DNA of 64,000 nt from Sporohalobacter salinus (GCF_016908635.1 NZ_JAFBEG010000002.1:170881-234880); one strand, 5' to 3'; counted from the first letter of the stretch, positions 9,086 to 17,895 are shown. Numbers and translations: made by a program. The notes: generated by a model not told the origin, from the sequence alone.

Positions 9086-9499
9086 TTAGTCTTCCTCAAT
9101 AGCTGTTATGAACTTAATTAAAGCCTTAACAGCTTCTGGCGATAATTTCTTAGCTTGTTTAGTTAACATTATTAGATCTTCTCTGTTAGGGGATAGATTA
9201 TTTTGTTTTTGTAATGAATTTAAAGTATTAGCTTTAGTTTCTTTAACCATATTAGCTTCCTTGGTTTGGGTTTGACTTTTTTCACTATAAAGTCTACGTT
9301 CATTTGTACGTCCTAGAAGGTAGTCGACGGAAACTTCAAAGTAATCAGCCAACTCGGATAGTATTTTATAATCCGGGTTCCTTTTTCCTTGCTCATAAAA
9401 GCCTATTGCTGAAGGGGTTAAATTTAAATCTTTTGCAACATCTTTTTGACGTAGACCATATTCTTTTCTCAATTTTTTTAGCCGTTCACTAAAAGACAT
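9086..9499 (-). CDS. XRE-family transcriptional regulator
   Basis: A 137-residue protein with a Cro/C1-type helix-turn-helix at about 6-62 (LKKLRKEYGLRQKDVAKDL, then SAIGFYEQGKRNPDY and a VDYLLGRT ending). It has a polar C-terminal tail. The ATG at 9499 is preceded by AAAGGAGA; a longer frame reaching 9544 has no good ribosome site. Layout resembles SinR/ImmR-like repressors. It is transcribed divergently from the small gene at 9683, and the spacer holds two copies of a TAAACAACA-type repeat, one a near-perfect inverted repeat, probably its operators. Confidence 0.85.
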   Translation of the reverse strand: MSFSERLKKLRKEYGLRQKDVAKDLNLTPSAIGFYEQGKRNPDYKILSELADYFEVSVDYLLGRTNERRLYSEKSQTQTKEANMVKETKANTLNSLQKQNNLSPNREDLIMLTKQAKKLSPEAVKALIKFITAIEED

Positions 9500-9567
9500 A
9501 ACTATTTCTCCTTTGCTAATGTTTTTACTTATTAATGATATCATAGATTATTTTTTAGATTAGCTTA

Positions 9568-9624
9568 AACAACATGATGTCTATAATATTAGTATTATAC
9601 TTGCCTAAACAACAATATGTTGTT
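9568..9624 (+). promoter_or_regulatory. Two putative XRE operator sites in divergent spacer
   Basis: AACAAC-AATAT-GTTGTT (9608-9624) is a perfect 6-bp inverted repeat with a 5-base spacer. A second, degenerate copy AACAAC-ATGAT-GTCTAT lies at 9568-9584, 40 bases away, about four helical turns. Both are preceded by TAA. They lie between the XRE gene and the divergent gene at 9683, the usual place for autoregulatory repressor sites. Assignment to this regulator is inference. Confidence 0.5.
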
Positions 9625-9682
9625 ATAATATAAGCAGGTCTTCCAATTTATTACTAAAATTGAAATGCAGAGGAGGAATATA

Positions 9683-9919
9683 ATGATTGATTTTATAGAG
9701 GCAGATTATAGACATGGGTACTTTCAAAAGATTAAGTCAGGCCAGCTATCATGCCAAAATTTAACTAAACTACTTACTTCAATTATTTCCAAAACTGAAG
9801 TGAATAGAGTGGGATTAATTGAACGTATTAATCTTCAGGACAACTGCGTTAGATATATTATTAAAGATTATCAAGGGCAGGTACTTGCCGTCAAAGATTA
9901 CCATCTATCAACTACCTAA
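9683..9919 (+). CDS. Hypothetical 78-residue protein
   Basis: A short soluble protein starting MIDFIEADYRHGYFQKI, with a basic N-terminal half and a beta-rich end (VRYIIKDYQGQVLAVKDYHL). No signal peptide or membrane segment. ATG 9683 follows GAGGAGG with good spacing. I do not recognise the family. It is the only gene divergent from the XRE regulator and is separated by that regulator's likely operators, so it is the obvious candidate target of repression. Confidence 0.6.
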   Translation: MIDFIEADYRHGYFQKIKSGQLSCQNLTKLLTSIISKTEVNRVGLIERINLQDNCVRYIIKDYQGQVLAVKDYHLSTT

Positions 9920-10029
9920 AACCTTTAGAAAATAAAAGGGAAATTAATAATTATTACAGAATAAATAACTTAATAAGACTATTAATTATCTATGATAAGT
10001 TAGTCATATAGTAAGGAGGAAAATAAACT

Positions 10030-10935
10030 ATGGAAGTAAAGAAAGCAGTTATTCCTGCGGCAGGATTAGGAACTAGATTTCTGCCGGCAACAAAGGCGCA
10101 GCCTAAAGAAATGCTGCCTATTGTCGATAAGCCGACAATTCAATATATAGTAGAAGAGGCTGTCCAGGCAGGTATTGAAGATGTAATAATTATTACTGGT
10201 CGTCATAAACGGGCAATTGAGGATCACTTTGATAAATCATTTGAATTAGAAGTGAATCTAGCTGAACAAGGTAAAGTAGAACGATTAGAGATGGTTCAGG
10301 ATATTTCTAATTTGGTTGATGTTCATTATGTCCGACAGAAAGAACCGTTAGGATTAGGACATGCTATTTTGTGTGCTGAGACTTTTGTCGGTAATGAGCC
10401 CTTTGCTGTTTTGTTAGGTGATGATATAGTTAAGGCGGAGGAACCAGTTACTAAACAGTTAATTGATACTTTTAATGAAAAGCAGTCAACAATTATTGGA
10501 GTTCAGAAGGTAGCAGATGAAGCTGTAAATAAGTACGGTATTGTTGATTATTCAAATGGAAATAATGGGGATTATAAAGTGCAGGACTTAATTGAAAAAC
10601 CTTCCCTTAAGGAAGCGCCTTCTAATATTGCCATTTTAGGTCGGTATGTGATTACTCCAGCTATCTTTGATATCTTGCGAAATACTGATCCTGGCAAAGG
10701 TGGAGAGATTCAGTTGACTGATGCTTTAAAAACTCTATTAAGTCGAGAAGATGTCTATGCTCATATTTTTAATGGTCGTAGATATGACATTGGTAATAAA
10801 TTAGGCTTTTTAGAAGCAGTAGTTGAATTTGCCTTTGAACGGGATGATATTAGAGAACCGTTTAAAGATTATTTATTAAATTATCTGCCGAAGGAAATAA
10901 AAGAAGAAATTTATAAACGAGCAGCTTCTAATTAA
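10030..10935 (+). CDS. galU: UTP--glucose-1-phosphate uridylyltransferase
   Basis: A 301-residue enzyme making UDP-glucose from glucose-1-phosphate and UTP. The N-terminus AAGLGTRFLPATKAQPKEML is the GalU/GtaB signature. RQKEPLGLGHAIL, LLGDDIV, GIVDYS, IEKPS and LGRYV follow in the usual order, and length matches the family. It is preceded by AAGGAGG 8 bases before the ATG. With the phosphohexomutase at 13770 it completes the route from glucose-6-phosphate to UDP-glucose. The GalE-like enzyme at 8114 would extend this to UDP-galactose. A strong symmetrical hairpin follows the stop. Confidence 0.95.
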   Translation: MEVKKAVIPAAGLGTRFLPATKAQPKEMLPIVDKPTIQYIVEEAVQAGIEDVIIITGRHKRAIEDHFDKSFELEVNLAEQGKVERLEMVQDISNLVDVHYVRQKEPLGLGHAILCAETFVGNEPFAVLLGDDIVKAEEPVTKQLIDTFNEKQSTIIGVQKVADEAVNKYGIVDYSNGNNGDYKVQDLIEKPSLKEAPSNIAILGRYVITPAIFDILRNTDPGKGGEIQLTDALKTLLSREDVYAHIFNGRRYDIGNKLGFLEAVVEFAFERDDIREPFKDYLLNYLPKEIKEEIYKRAASN

Positions 10936-10940
10936 GTGAT

Positions 10941-10966
10941 TATAGGAGCCGGTTCCGGCTCCTATA
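10941..10966 (+). terminator. Bidirectional hairpin between galU and XRE gene
   Basis: ATAGGAGCCGG / CCGGCTCCTAT forms an 11-bp perfect stem extended by one T-A pair. It lies between two convergent genes, so it probably stops transcription from both sides. Neither side has a long T-run. Confidence 0.6.
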
Positions 10967-10980
10967 GTTATAGATGAGTA

Positions 10981-11328
10981 TTATTTATCTTTAAGTTTGA
11001 TGGCTGTCTTTACAAGTTTAATTATATTTTTCTTAGTTTCTTTATCCAGCTTTTCTCCATAAAAGTTAATATTATTTTCCATAATTAATTCTTCAAAATC
11101 GAGGTTATCTGTTTTTTGATTATATTTTAATTCATCATCTTTAAAGAAATAGGAACGAGGGATATTAAAAGCTCTGCTGATTGTATCAAGAAAAGCTTTA
11201 GATACTTCACGCTTTCCTGTTTCAATTTTGTAGATGTAGTCTTCCGAGTAACCGATTAGTTTGGCTAATTCTTTTCTTGTTAAGTTTTCTTTTTCTCTCA
11301 AATTTCTAATCCTATCATTTGCCTCCAT
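10981..11328 (-). CDS. XRE-family transcriptional regulator
   Basis: A 115-residue protein with an N-terminal helix-turn-helix at about 6-62 (IRNLREKENLTRKELAKLI, YIYKIETGKREVSK, then FNIPRSYFF) and a Lys-rich helical C-terminus. The start at 11328 is supported by AAGGAGAAGG upstream on the minus strand. It differs from the regulator at 9086 in length and tail. It is divergent from the Spo0E-like gene at 11568 across a 239-base AT-rich spacer, so it may control that gene; no clear operator was found. Confidence 0.82.
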   Translation of the reverse strand: MEANDRIRNLREKENLTRKELAKLIGYSEDYIYKIETGKREVSKAFLDTISRAFNIPRSYFFKDDELKYNQKTDNLDFEELIMENNINFYGEKLDKETKKNIIKLVKTAIKLKDK

Positions 11329-11567
11329 ATTTTACCTTCTCCTTACGTTAGTAAGTATATTATATTAGAATTGTGGATACTGTTCAATCGAACAATAAGA
11401 ATTATATATTATAAAAAAACATACAATTTGTGAGAATAGAAGAGTATATTAGAGCTATTTAATAGAGGATTCAAATATGACATGCTATATGAAATGGTAT
11501 AATTTGATTCGAAATACAAAATATAGTAAAATATCACTAGCTTATATTTAGTAAAGGAGTAGAGAAT

Positions 11568-11741
11568 ATGTCTAAATGTAATCAAGAAGAAATAGAAGTG
11601 CTAAGAGAGAAGATTGAAAGGAAACGTTTACAATTAAAGAAAAAATTAGAGAATGAGCCGAGAAAAAATTTAGATCAGGCAGCAATTAGGCTAAGTCAAT
11701 CGCTGGACAAGCTGTTAAATGAATATACTAACTGCTTCTAA
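11568..11741 (+). CDS. Spo0E-like aspartyl-phosphate phosphatase
   Basis: A 57-residue gene with AAAGGAG 9 bases upstream of the ATG. The protein is two helices: a charged first helix (QEEIEVLREKIERKRLQL) and a second containing LSQSLDKLLNEY. The latter matches the SQxLDxLI signature of Spo0E-like phosphatases, which remove phosphate from Spo0A and so delay sporulation. Length is typical. It stands alone between the divergent XRE repressor and the anion transporter. With SigH at 37726 this supports a sporulating organism. The Asp in the SxxLD motif, required for activity in the family, is present. Confidence 0.8.
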   Translation: MSKCNQEEIEVLREKIERKRLQLKKKLENEPRKNLDQAAIRLSQSLDKLLNEYTNCF

Positions 11742-11819
11742 ATAAAAAGGAAAATTAACTTAGATTACAGAATAATTTAATTAGAAGCAAAAAGAAGGGC
11801 TTGAAGGGAGGGCTTTAGA

Positions 11820-13211
11820 GTGTTCGGACAATTAAAAAGACTAATTGCTGCCTGTGGTATTCTTTTTTTTATTGTTATTTTATTATTACCTTCTCCGGAA
11901 GGATTATCGATAGCTGGTAAAAATTCATTTGCTGTCTTTGTACTCTGTTTAAGCCTTTGGATTAGCCAGATGCTTCCATTATCAGTTACAGGATTATTAG
12001 GTATAGCTTTAATGCCTTTGCTTAATATTTTAGGTGTAGAAGAAACCTTTGCTTTATTTGGTAATAAAGCAATCTTTTTTATTTTAGGAGCTTTAATTTT
12101 AGCGGCAGGTATTTATCAGACAGGTTTGGGAACTAGAATTGCTTCTAAAATTATTGGCACCTTTGGAAAGAGTCCTAGACAACTGTTAGTTGGCATTTTA
12201 TTATCTTCAGGTTTTTTATCTTGTATTATGCCTGAACATGCTGTAGCTGCGTTATTATTTCCGATTGTATTAGAAGTAGCTACTATTTTGGAGCTAAAGC
12301 CACTTGAAAGTAATTACGGTAAGCTGTTATTTTTTGCTATGGCTTGGGGAGCTATTGTCGGTGGAATTACTACTTTTTTGGGTGGAGCCCGAAATCTATT
12401 AGCTGTTGGTTTGTTAGAAAAGCAGTATAACATTTCTATTGGTTTCTTTGAGTGGATCAAGTATTCTTGGCCGATGCCTGCTTTGCTTTTAGCAATTATT
12501 TCTTTTATGATGACGAAAGTATTTGAAATTGATATTTCCAATATAGATAAAGCAGATCAAGAATTAAAAAAACGCCTTGAAAAAGCAGGAGAAATGTCTA
12601 TAAAAGAGAAGAAATTAAGTGTGGTTTTATTTATAGTTATTTGTAGTTGGTTATTTTTATCCCAGATAATTGATATATCAGTCATTGCTATTTTGGGTGG
12701 AGTCTTGACTTTTGTTGCTGGTATAGTAGAATGGCAGGATATTGAAGATTATATTAATTGGAGTGTTCTTTTAATGTATGGAGGAGCAATAGTTGTTGCT
12801 ACTTCTTTGGTGAAAACAGGCGCTACAGAGTGGCTATCGGAGATTTTCTTTGCTCAGTTAGAGTTGTCTCCATTTATCTTTTTAGTCTGTTTAGTTATTT
12901 TCACTAATCTGTTGACAGAAGGAGTTAGTAATGTAGCAGCAGTAGCTATTGTTCTGCCTTTAGCTTATAGTATAGGAGAAGCTTACAGCATTAATCCGAT
13001 TATAATTACTCTTTCAGTAGCCTTGCCTGGGGGGCTAGCTTTTATGCTGCCTATGGGGACACCGCCTAATGCTATTGCCTTTTCTTCCGGTTTTTACCGA
13101 GTGCAGGATGCTGTTAAATTTGGGATTATGTTAGATATTATAGCTTGGTTAGTTTATATATTGGTAGCCAAATTTTATTGGCCGCTAATTGGGTTACAGA
13201 TTACTCTATAA
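11820..13211 (+). CDS. DASS/SLC13-family anion:sodium symporter
   Basis: A 463-residue membrane protein with about 11-12 hydrophobic segments. The first starts at about 8 (LIAACGILFFIVILLLP), and a conserved helical hairpin LGIALMPLLNILGVEETFALFG follows the second. The family signature near the C-terminus, LPMGTPPNAIAFSSG, is the second Na+/substrate clamshell. Substrates of the family are dicarboxylates, sulfate or phosphate; which one cannot be decided, though an SNVAAVAI segment sits in the second repeat as expected. GTG start at 11820 with GGGAGGG 7 bases upstream. It is followed after 17 bases by a UspA-like gene, probably co-transcribed. Sulfate uptake would fit the sulfotransferases at 50-56 kb, but this is speculation. 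Confidence 0.85.
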   Translation: MFGQLKRLIAACGILFFIVILLLPSPEGLSIAGKNSFAVFVLCLSLWISQMLPLSVTGLLGIALMPLLNILGVEETFALFGNKAIFFILGALILAAGIYQTGLGTRIASKIIGTFGKSPRQLLVGILLSSGFLSCIMPEHAVAALLFPIVLEVATILELKPLESNYGKLLFFAMAWGAIVGGITTFLGGARNLLAVGLLEKQYNISIGFFEWIKYSWPMPALLLAIISFMMTKVFEIDISNIDKADQELKKRLEKAGEMSIKEKKLSVVLFIVICSWLFLSQIIDISVIAILGGVLTFVAGIVEWQDIEDYINWSVLLMYGGAIVVATSLVKTGATEWLSEIFFAQLELSPFIFLVCLVIFTNLLTEGVSNVAAVAIVLPLAYSIGEAYSINPIIITLSVALPGGLAFMLPMGTPPNAIAFSSGFYRVQDAVKFGIMLDIIAWLVYILVAKFYWPLIGLQITL

Positions 13212-13228
13212 ATTCGGGAGGTAATGTA

Positions 13229-13714
13229 ATGAAAAAAATAGTACTTGTCTTATTCAGTTTTGCTAAATCAGAGAAAGTGATCTCCCGAAGCTTTGAACTG
13301 TTGGGAGAAGAGGATGAGTTATATGTAGCAGGGTTTATAGAGCAAAAGGTTCCTAATTCTTTATCCGATTTAATTTCAGATATAGGTTTTTTAGGTGACA
13401 AAGTGACTGAAGATGTTAAGTCAACCATTATTGCTGAATACAAGAAACGGGCTGACGAAAAACTTGATTTAATCATGGAAGAAGGAGAAGAATATGCTGG
13501 AACTGTTAAAGCAGAGATGTTATCTAAAAAAGAACTTTCAGATTTAGAAAAACAGGTAAAGAATGGGCAGGCAGATTATTTGCTTATTAATTATACTGAT
13601 GATCAGTTTTTATCTGAAGAAGTATTGGATTATCCTTTAGATGATATTTTATCCAAAATAGATATTCCGTATGAAGTTTATTATGATGGGGAATTAAGTA
13701 AGAAATCAGATTAA
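13229..13714 (+). CDS. UspA-like protein paired with transporter
   Basis: A 161-residue soluble protein. The N-terminal beta strand KKIVLVLFSFAKSEKV and the alternating alpha/beta pattern with a DYLLINYTDDQ strand resemble the universal-stress-protein fold, but the ATP-binding GxxGxxxxG motif is absent. A role as a small cytoplasmic regulator of the upstream transporter is inferred only from the pairing. GGGAGG lies 6-7 bases before ATG 13229; a longer frame from 13145 would overlap the transporter gene and is rejected. Confidence 0.6.
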   Translation: MKKIVLVLFSFAKSEKVISRSFELLGEEDELYVAGFIEQKVPNSLSDLISDIGFLGDKVTEDVKSTIIAEYKKRADEKLDLIMEEGEEYAGTVKAEMLSKKELSDLEKQVKNGQADYLLINYTDDQFLSEEVLDYPLDDILSKIDIPYEVYYDGELSKKSD

Positions 13715-13769
13715 TGATTTGCACTTTCTTTAATTGATGGTTTAAGTAAGTGTGGGAGGTAGGTAATTA

Positions 13770-15470
13770 ATGTCTTACAAAGAAAGATATCACCAGTGGT
13801 TAGATGATAACTATTTTGATCAGGAAACTAAAGAAGAATTAGAGTCTATTGCTGGTGATGAAGCAGAGATTGAGGACCGATTTTATACTGATCTTGAGTT
13901 CGGTACTGGTGGAATGAGAGGCGTGATTGGAGCTGGAACTAATCGAATTAATAAATATACTATTAGAAAGGCTACTCAGGGGTTAGCTAATTATATTTTA
14001 AAGCAGTTAGAAAGGGCTAAAGACCAAGGAGTAGTTATTGCCCATGACTCTCGTTTTAAGTCTAGTGAATTTGCTTTAGAGACAGCAGCTGTTTTAAATG
14101 GGAATGGAATTAAGATTTATCTATTTTCTGAGCTGAGACCTACACCTGAGCTATCTTTTGCAGTTAGAGAGTTAGGGGCTGCGGCTGGTATAGTGATTAC
14201 TGCTAGTCATAACCCAGCAGAATATAATGGCTATAAAGTATATTGGAGTGATGAGGGACAGATAGTACCTAGACGAGCAGAAGGAATTACTGCGGAAATA
14301 GAAGAAATTACAGATTATACTGCAATTAAGCATTTTAATCGAGAAAAAGCTAAGAAAGAAGGACTATTTAAGGTTATCGGAGCTGAGATTGATGATAGAT
14401 ATATAGAAAAGTTAAAGACTTTAGTTAATAATCCGGAAGTGATTAGTGAAATAGATTCTGATTTTAAGATTATTTACACTCCTTTACACGGCAGCGGTAA
14501 TAAGCTAGTTCCGAGGATACTAAAAGAAATTGGTTTTAGTGATGTTCAGATAGTTCCTGAGCAAAAAGAACCAGATCCTAACTTTCCTACTGTTGATTAT
14601 CCTAACCCAGAAGAAAAATCGGTATTTAAACTGGCTTTAGAGATGGCTGAAGAGGAGAAACCTGATTTAATTTTAGGTACTGATCCGGATGCTGATAGAT
14701 TAGGTCTTTTACTGCGGCGTAATGATGATTACATATCATTAACCGGAAATCAAATTGGCGTCTTATTAATGGATTATCTTTTATCTCAACGGAAAAAACA
14801 ACAGAATCTGCCTAATAATGGAGCTGTGGTAAAGACAATAGTTACTACTGAATTAGCAAGAGATATTGCCGAGGAATATGGAGTTGGGGTAATAGATACT
14901 TTAACTGGTTTTAAATTTATTGGGGAGAAAATTAAAGAGTTTGAAGAAAGTAATGAACAGGAATTTTTATTTGGCTTTGAAGAAAGCTATGGTTACTTAG
15001 CTGGTACTTTTGTTCGAGATAAAGATGCAGTAATGGCTGCAGCTTTGGTAGCAGAGATGGCAGCTTACTATAAAGCTAAGGGGTTAGATCTTTATCAGAA
15101 GTTAGAGAAATTAATGGATAGGCACGGATATTACCTTGATGATTTAGAATCTATTGTCTTAAAAGGAAAAGAAGGACAGCAGCAGATAGAAAAGATTCTT
15201 GATACTTTACGTAGTCAGGGTCCAAAACGGATTAATGGAAGAAAAGTTACTGCAGTTAGAGATTACTTAACTGGAATAGGAGATTTACCTAAATCAAATG
15301 TATTGCAGTTTGATCTAGAGGACGGCAGTAAGCTAACAATACGTCCTTCTGGAACAGAACCTAAACTTAAATTATACTTTACTGCTGTAGGTGAAAGTTG
15401 GAAAGAAGCTGAGAATAAATTAAGCAAATTAAAGGATGAATTATTAAATATGGTACAGGATATTATTTAG
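13770..15470 (+). CDS. Phosphoglucomutase/phosphomannomutase (alpha-D-phosphohexomutase)
   Basis: A 566-residue four-domain phosphohexomutase. The catalytic serine loop is TASHNPAEYNGYKVY, the metal-binding loop GTDPDADRLG, the sugar-binding loop GFEESYGYLAG, and the phosphate-binding loop RPSGTEPKLKLYF. Length fits the long PgcA/YhxB type of Firmicutes. It interconverts hexose-6- and hexose-1-phosphates, supplying GalU (10030) and possibly ManC (6903). GGGAGG precedes the ATG. The next gene starts 27 bases after the stop, so it may share a transcript with the Wzz protein. Confidence 0.93.
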   Translation: MSYKERYHQWLDDNYFDQETKEELESIAGDEAEIEDRFYTDLEFGTGGMRGVIGAGTNRINKYTIRKATQGLANYILKQLERAKDQGVVIAHDSRFKSSEFALETAAVLNGNGIKIYLFSELRPTPELSFAVRELGAAAGIVITASHNPAEYNGYKVYWSDEGQIVPRRAEGITAEIEEITDYTAIKHFNREKAKKEGLFKVIGAEIDDRYIEKLKTLVNNPEVISEIDSDFKIIYTPLHGSGNKLVPRILKEIGFSDVQIVPEQKEPDPNFPTVDYPNPEEKSVFKLALEMAEEEKPDLILGTDPDADRLGLLLRRNDDYISLTGNQIGVLLMDYLLSQRKKQQNLPNNGAVVKTIVTTELARDIAEEYGVGVIDTLTGFKFIGEKIKEFEESNEQEFLFGFEESYGYLAGTFVRDKDAVMAAALVAEMAAYYKAKGLDLYQKLEKLMDRHGYYLDDLESIVLKGKEGQQQIEKILDTLRSQGPKRINGRKVTAVRDYLTGIGDLPKSNVLQFDLEDGSKLTIRPSGTEPKLKLYFTAVGESWKEAENKLSKLKDELLNMVQDII

Positions 15471-15497
15471 AATTACTTAAAATGGAGGGTTATATCA

Positions 15498-16448
15498 GTG
15501 AACGAAGAAAATGATTCAGCAATTAATCGAGATTATTATGATGAATATGAAATAGACTTACGAGAATATATACAGGTATTATGGAATGGAAAAGAGATCG
15601 TTATTGGAATATTTATAATAGCAGTTTTGGCAGCAGGAATTATAAGTAATTATTTTATAGCACCTATTTATAAGACTGAAGCTACTATTCAATTATCTAA
15701 TGTACAGCAGTTACCTAATCAAGTTGAAAGTGTTGCTCAGTTTTTGCAGCAAGAACAAGGAGATATTAAATTAAAGAATGAGTTGCAAAACAATTATACT
15801 GATGTAAATAGTGCAGTTGAAATTTTAAAAAGTACTAAATTGATTGCTCCTATTATGAAGGAATTAGGCAAAAATTATAATTTATCAGAACTAAAGTCTT
15901 ATATTGATAAGAATATAAATATTACAAATGGTAGTAACAAGAATATAAATATTACAATCAAAAGTAAAGATCCTGAATTAGCTTATAAATTAACAAATAA
16001 TATTATTAATAATTTCAAAGCAGATTCAAAAAAGTATTATAATGAGATAGTTACTGAACAGGAATCTTATTTAAAGACTATAGAAAAAGAAATAGAAAGA
16101 TTAGACAAAAGATTGGTAATGACCAATGAAACAATAGATAAGATTAATCAAAGTTCTGTGGAAACACTTGAAAAGAGTATTTTACTTGACGGACTTGCTT
16201 CTAAACTGAATACATATCAGCAACAGAGAAATGAATTATTAGAGAGAAAATATAGGCTTAAGTATGTTTTATCAACTTATCATCCGTTTGAGATATTAAA
16301 TCCACCATATATGCCAGAAGAACCTGTTAGTCCTAATATCAAGCTTAATATAGCGATTGCTAGTGTATTAGGACTGATGTTAGGAGTTTTTATAGTTTTT
16401 GTTAAGGAATTCATGGCCGAAAGTAATAACATTGTGATTAAAGATTAA
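15498..16448 (+). CDS. Wzz-type chain-length determinant, short paralogue
   Basis: A 316-residue Wzz superfamily protein. The cytoplasmic lead EYEIDLREYIQVLW is followed by membrane segment 1 at about 36-57. A periplasmic region with a coiled coil at about 185-240 leads to the proline motif PEEPVSPNIKLN, then membrane segment 2 and a short tail. GTG start with GGAGGG upstream. It shares its first 50 and last 40 residues closely with the 406-residue protein at 16631, but the middle differs in length, so polymer-length settings may differ. No kinase gene is adjacent. Confidence 0.85.
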   Translation: MNEENDSAINRDYYDEYEIDLREYIQVLWNGKEIVIGIFIIAVLAAGIISNYFIAPIYKTEATIQLSNVQQLPNQVESVAQFLQQEQGDIKLKNELQNNYTDVNSAVEILKSTKLIAPIMKELGKNYNLSELKSYIDKNINITNGSNKNINITIKSKDPELAYKLTNNIINNFKADSKKYYNEIVTEQESYLKTIEKEIERLDKRLVMTNETIDKINQSSVETLEKSILLDGLASKLNTYQQQRNELLERKYRLKYVLSTYHPFEILNPPYMPEEPVSPNIKLNIAIASVLGLMLGVFIVFVKEFMAESNNIVIKD

Positions 16449-16598
16449 ATTGAGGTTGTATTAGAGGATTTAGCTTGACATAAAAGTAGAGTAAGCAAAA
16501 GAGTTTATCGGATGTATCAAATTAAAATTTTAGTATTAGATTTCAATTAGCGCTTAATAAGGGATTAAAGTTATATAGCGTCTATTTTTCATCATTTC

Positions 16599-16626
16599 GG
16601 CCTCTTAGATTAAATAGAGGGAGGCC
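16599..16626 (+). promoter_or_regulatory. Hairpin sequestering the ribosome site of the 16631 gene
   Basis: GGCCTC (16599-16604) is complementary to GAGGCC (16621-16626). The right arm contains the Shine-Dalgarno sequence, 4 bases before ATG 16631. An alternative pairing CCTCT/AGAGG (16601-16605 with 16616-16620) also covers the site. Such a structure would limit translation until opened. The pairing is seen in sequence; any regulation is inference. Confidence 0.4.
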
Positions 16627-16630
16627 AATT

Positions 16631-17851
16631 ATGAATCAAAATGAGGAATTTGCTGAGTATGAAATAGACTTACGAGAATATATAGAAATATTATGGAAAG
16701 GTAAGTGGATAATCTTTGGATTAGTTATGGTATCAAGTTTAGCAGCGGGGATTATAAGTCAATTTGTTATGATACCTGTCTATCAGACAGAAGCTGAATT
16801 TTTAGCTCCTTCGTTTACTTTGTTAAGTGGACGGCAATTGAAAAAACAAGATTACTTATCTTTTATAGGTAAGAATCAAATTAAGAAAAGGATAGTTGAT
16901 AAATTTGATTTAAAAGAAGGCAATCCTGATTTTTCTATTAAAAATCTTGATGAAGATCTTACTTTAAATACAGAAGAAGGTCAAAAGTTAGTGAAACTTC
17001 AATTCAGAAATTCTGATCCGCAGTTAGCTAAAGAGATATTAAATTTTTGGGTTGATTCATTTCAAAAGAGAGTAAATACTTTTATAAATAAGCAAGATAA
17101 TGATTATTTACAGAGTTTAAAGACTTCTATGAAAGAGAATCAAGAACATCAAGAAAGAGTTTTAAGTAAATGGACTGCTTTTCAAAAGAAAGTCAATTTA
17201 AGTTTGCTTACTTCACAATTAGAGAAGAAAGAAGATAGGTTAGTTGCAATTGAAAAAAGAATTAACAATTTGAAAATAAAAACTAGAAAATTAAACAAAA
17301 GATATAAAAAAGTAATAGAACAAGTTAAAGGTACTGATAAATTTATAGTACTTAAAGAAGTGGTTAGTGATAGTAGTCTTCGTAAATTAAAGTCTATAAT
17401 TTCGATTCCAGAGGAATTAAATAATTTGACTACAGAAAGAGAAGAAATTAATACACAGTATAATGAATTAGTAAGCAAGAAATTAGATTTGGAACAGCAA
17501 CTAACTTCACATCGATTAGAATTGAAATTATTGAAAGAAGAAAAAAGTAATTTAGAGCAAGAAATAATGAATTTGCAGCGAAAGACCGCTAATTTCAAAC
17601 AACAAAAGAGATCATTAGAAAACAAATTGAAAATAGCAGATAAAAATTATCGTTCAGCTGAGAATAAATATACTAATGCTTTACAGAAATCAAGTGAAAA
17701 AGTTTATCAGATTGAAGTGTTGAATAGAGCTATTCAACCAGAAGAACCTGTTAGTCCTAATGTCAAGCTTAATATAGCTATTGCTAGTATATTGGGGTTA
17801 ATGTTAGGAAGCTTTATAGTCTTTTCTAAAGAATTTTTAAATGAAGCATAA
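16631..17851 (+). CDS. Wzz-type chain-length determinant, longer paralogue
   Basis: A 406-residue Wzz-family inner-membrane protein. The lead YEIDLREYIEILWKGK precedes membrane segment 1 at about 28-50. A long, highly charged coiled coil lies at about 165-350. The C-terminal motif PEEPVSPNVKLNIAIAS precedes membrane segment 2. Both ends are nearly identical to those of the protein at 15498, which indicates a tandem duplication followed by divergence of the periplasmic rod. The 182-base spacer before it has no clear promoter. A hairpin covers its ribosome site. A weak terminator follows at 17896. Confidence 0.85.
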   Translation: MNQNEEFAEYEIDLREYIEILWKGKWIIFGLVMVSSLAAGIISQFVMIPVYQTEAEFLAPSFTLLSGRQLKKQDYLSFIGKNQIKKRIVDKFDLKEGNPDFSIKNLDEDLTLNTEEGQKLVKLQFRNSDPQLAKEILNFWVDSFQKRVNTFINKQDNDYLQSLKTSMKENQEHQERVLSKWTAFQKKVNLSLLTSQLEKKEDRLVAIEKRINNLKIKTRKLNKRYKKVIEQVKGTDKFIVLKEVVSDSSLRKLKSIISIPEELNNLTTEREEINTQYNELVSKKLDLEQQLTSHRLELKLLKEEKSNLEQEIMNLQRKTANFKQQKRSLENKLKIADKNYRSAENKYTNALQKSSEKVYQIEVLNRAIQPEEPVSPNVKLNIAIASILGLMLGSFIVFSKEFLNEA

Positions 17852-17895
17852 TTTCTCTTTAGTTCTTATCTAGTATTTAGTAACCAATTCTATTA

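Noticed and set aside
9929..11778. Similar AT-rich segments after the 9683 gene (about 9929-9970) and after the Spo0E-like gene (about 11740-11778)
   Set aside because: Both contain AAATAAAA and ATTACAGAATAA, but similarity is short and compositionally biased; not enough to call a repeat family.
17182..17625. Minus-strand open frame of 147 codons inside the second Wzz paralogue
   Set aside because: Antisense to a coiled-coil gene; its Ser/Leu/Phe-rich translation is the mirror of Lys/Glu/Gln codons, it has no ribosome site, and the plus-strand protein is clearly real.
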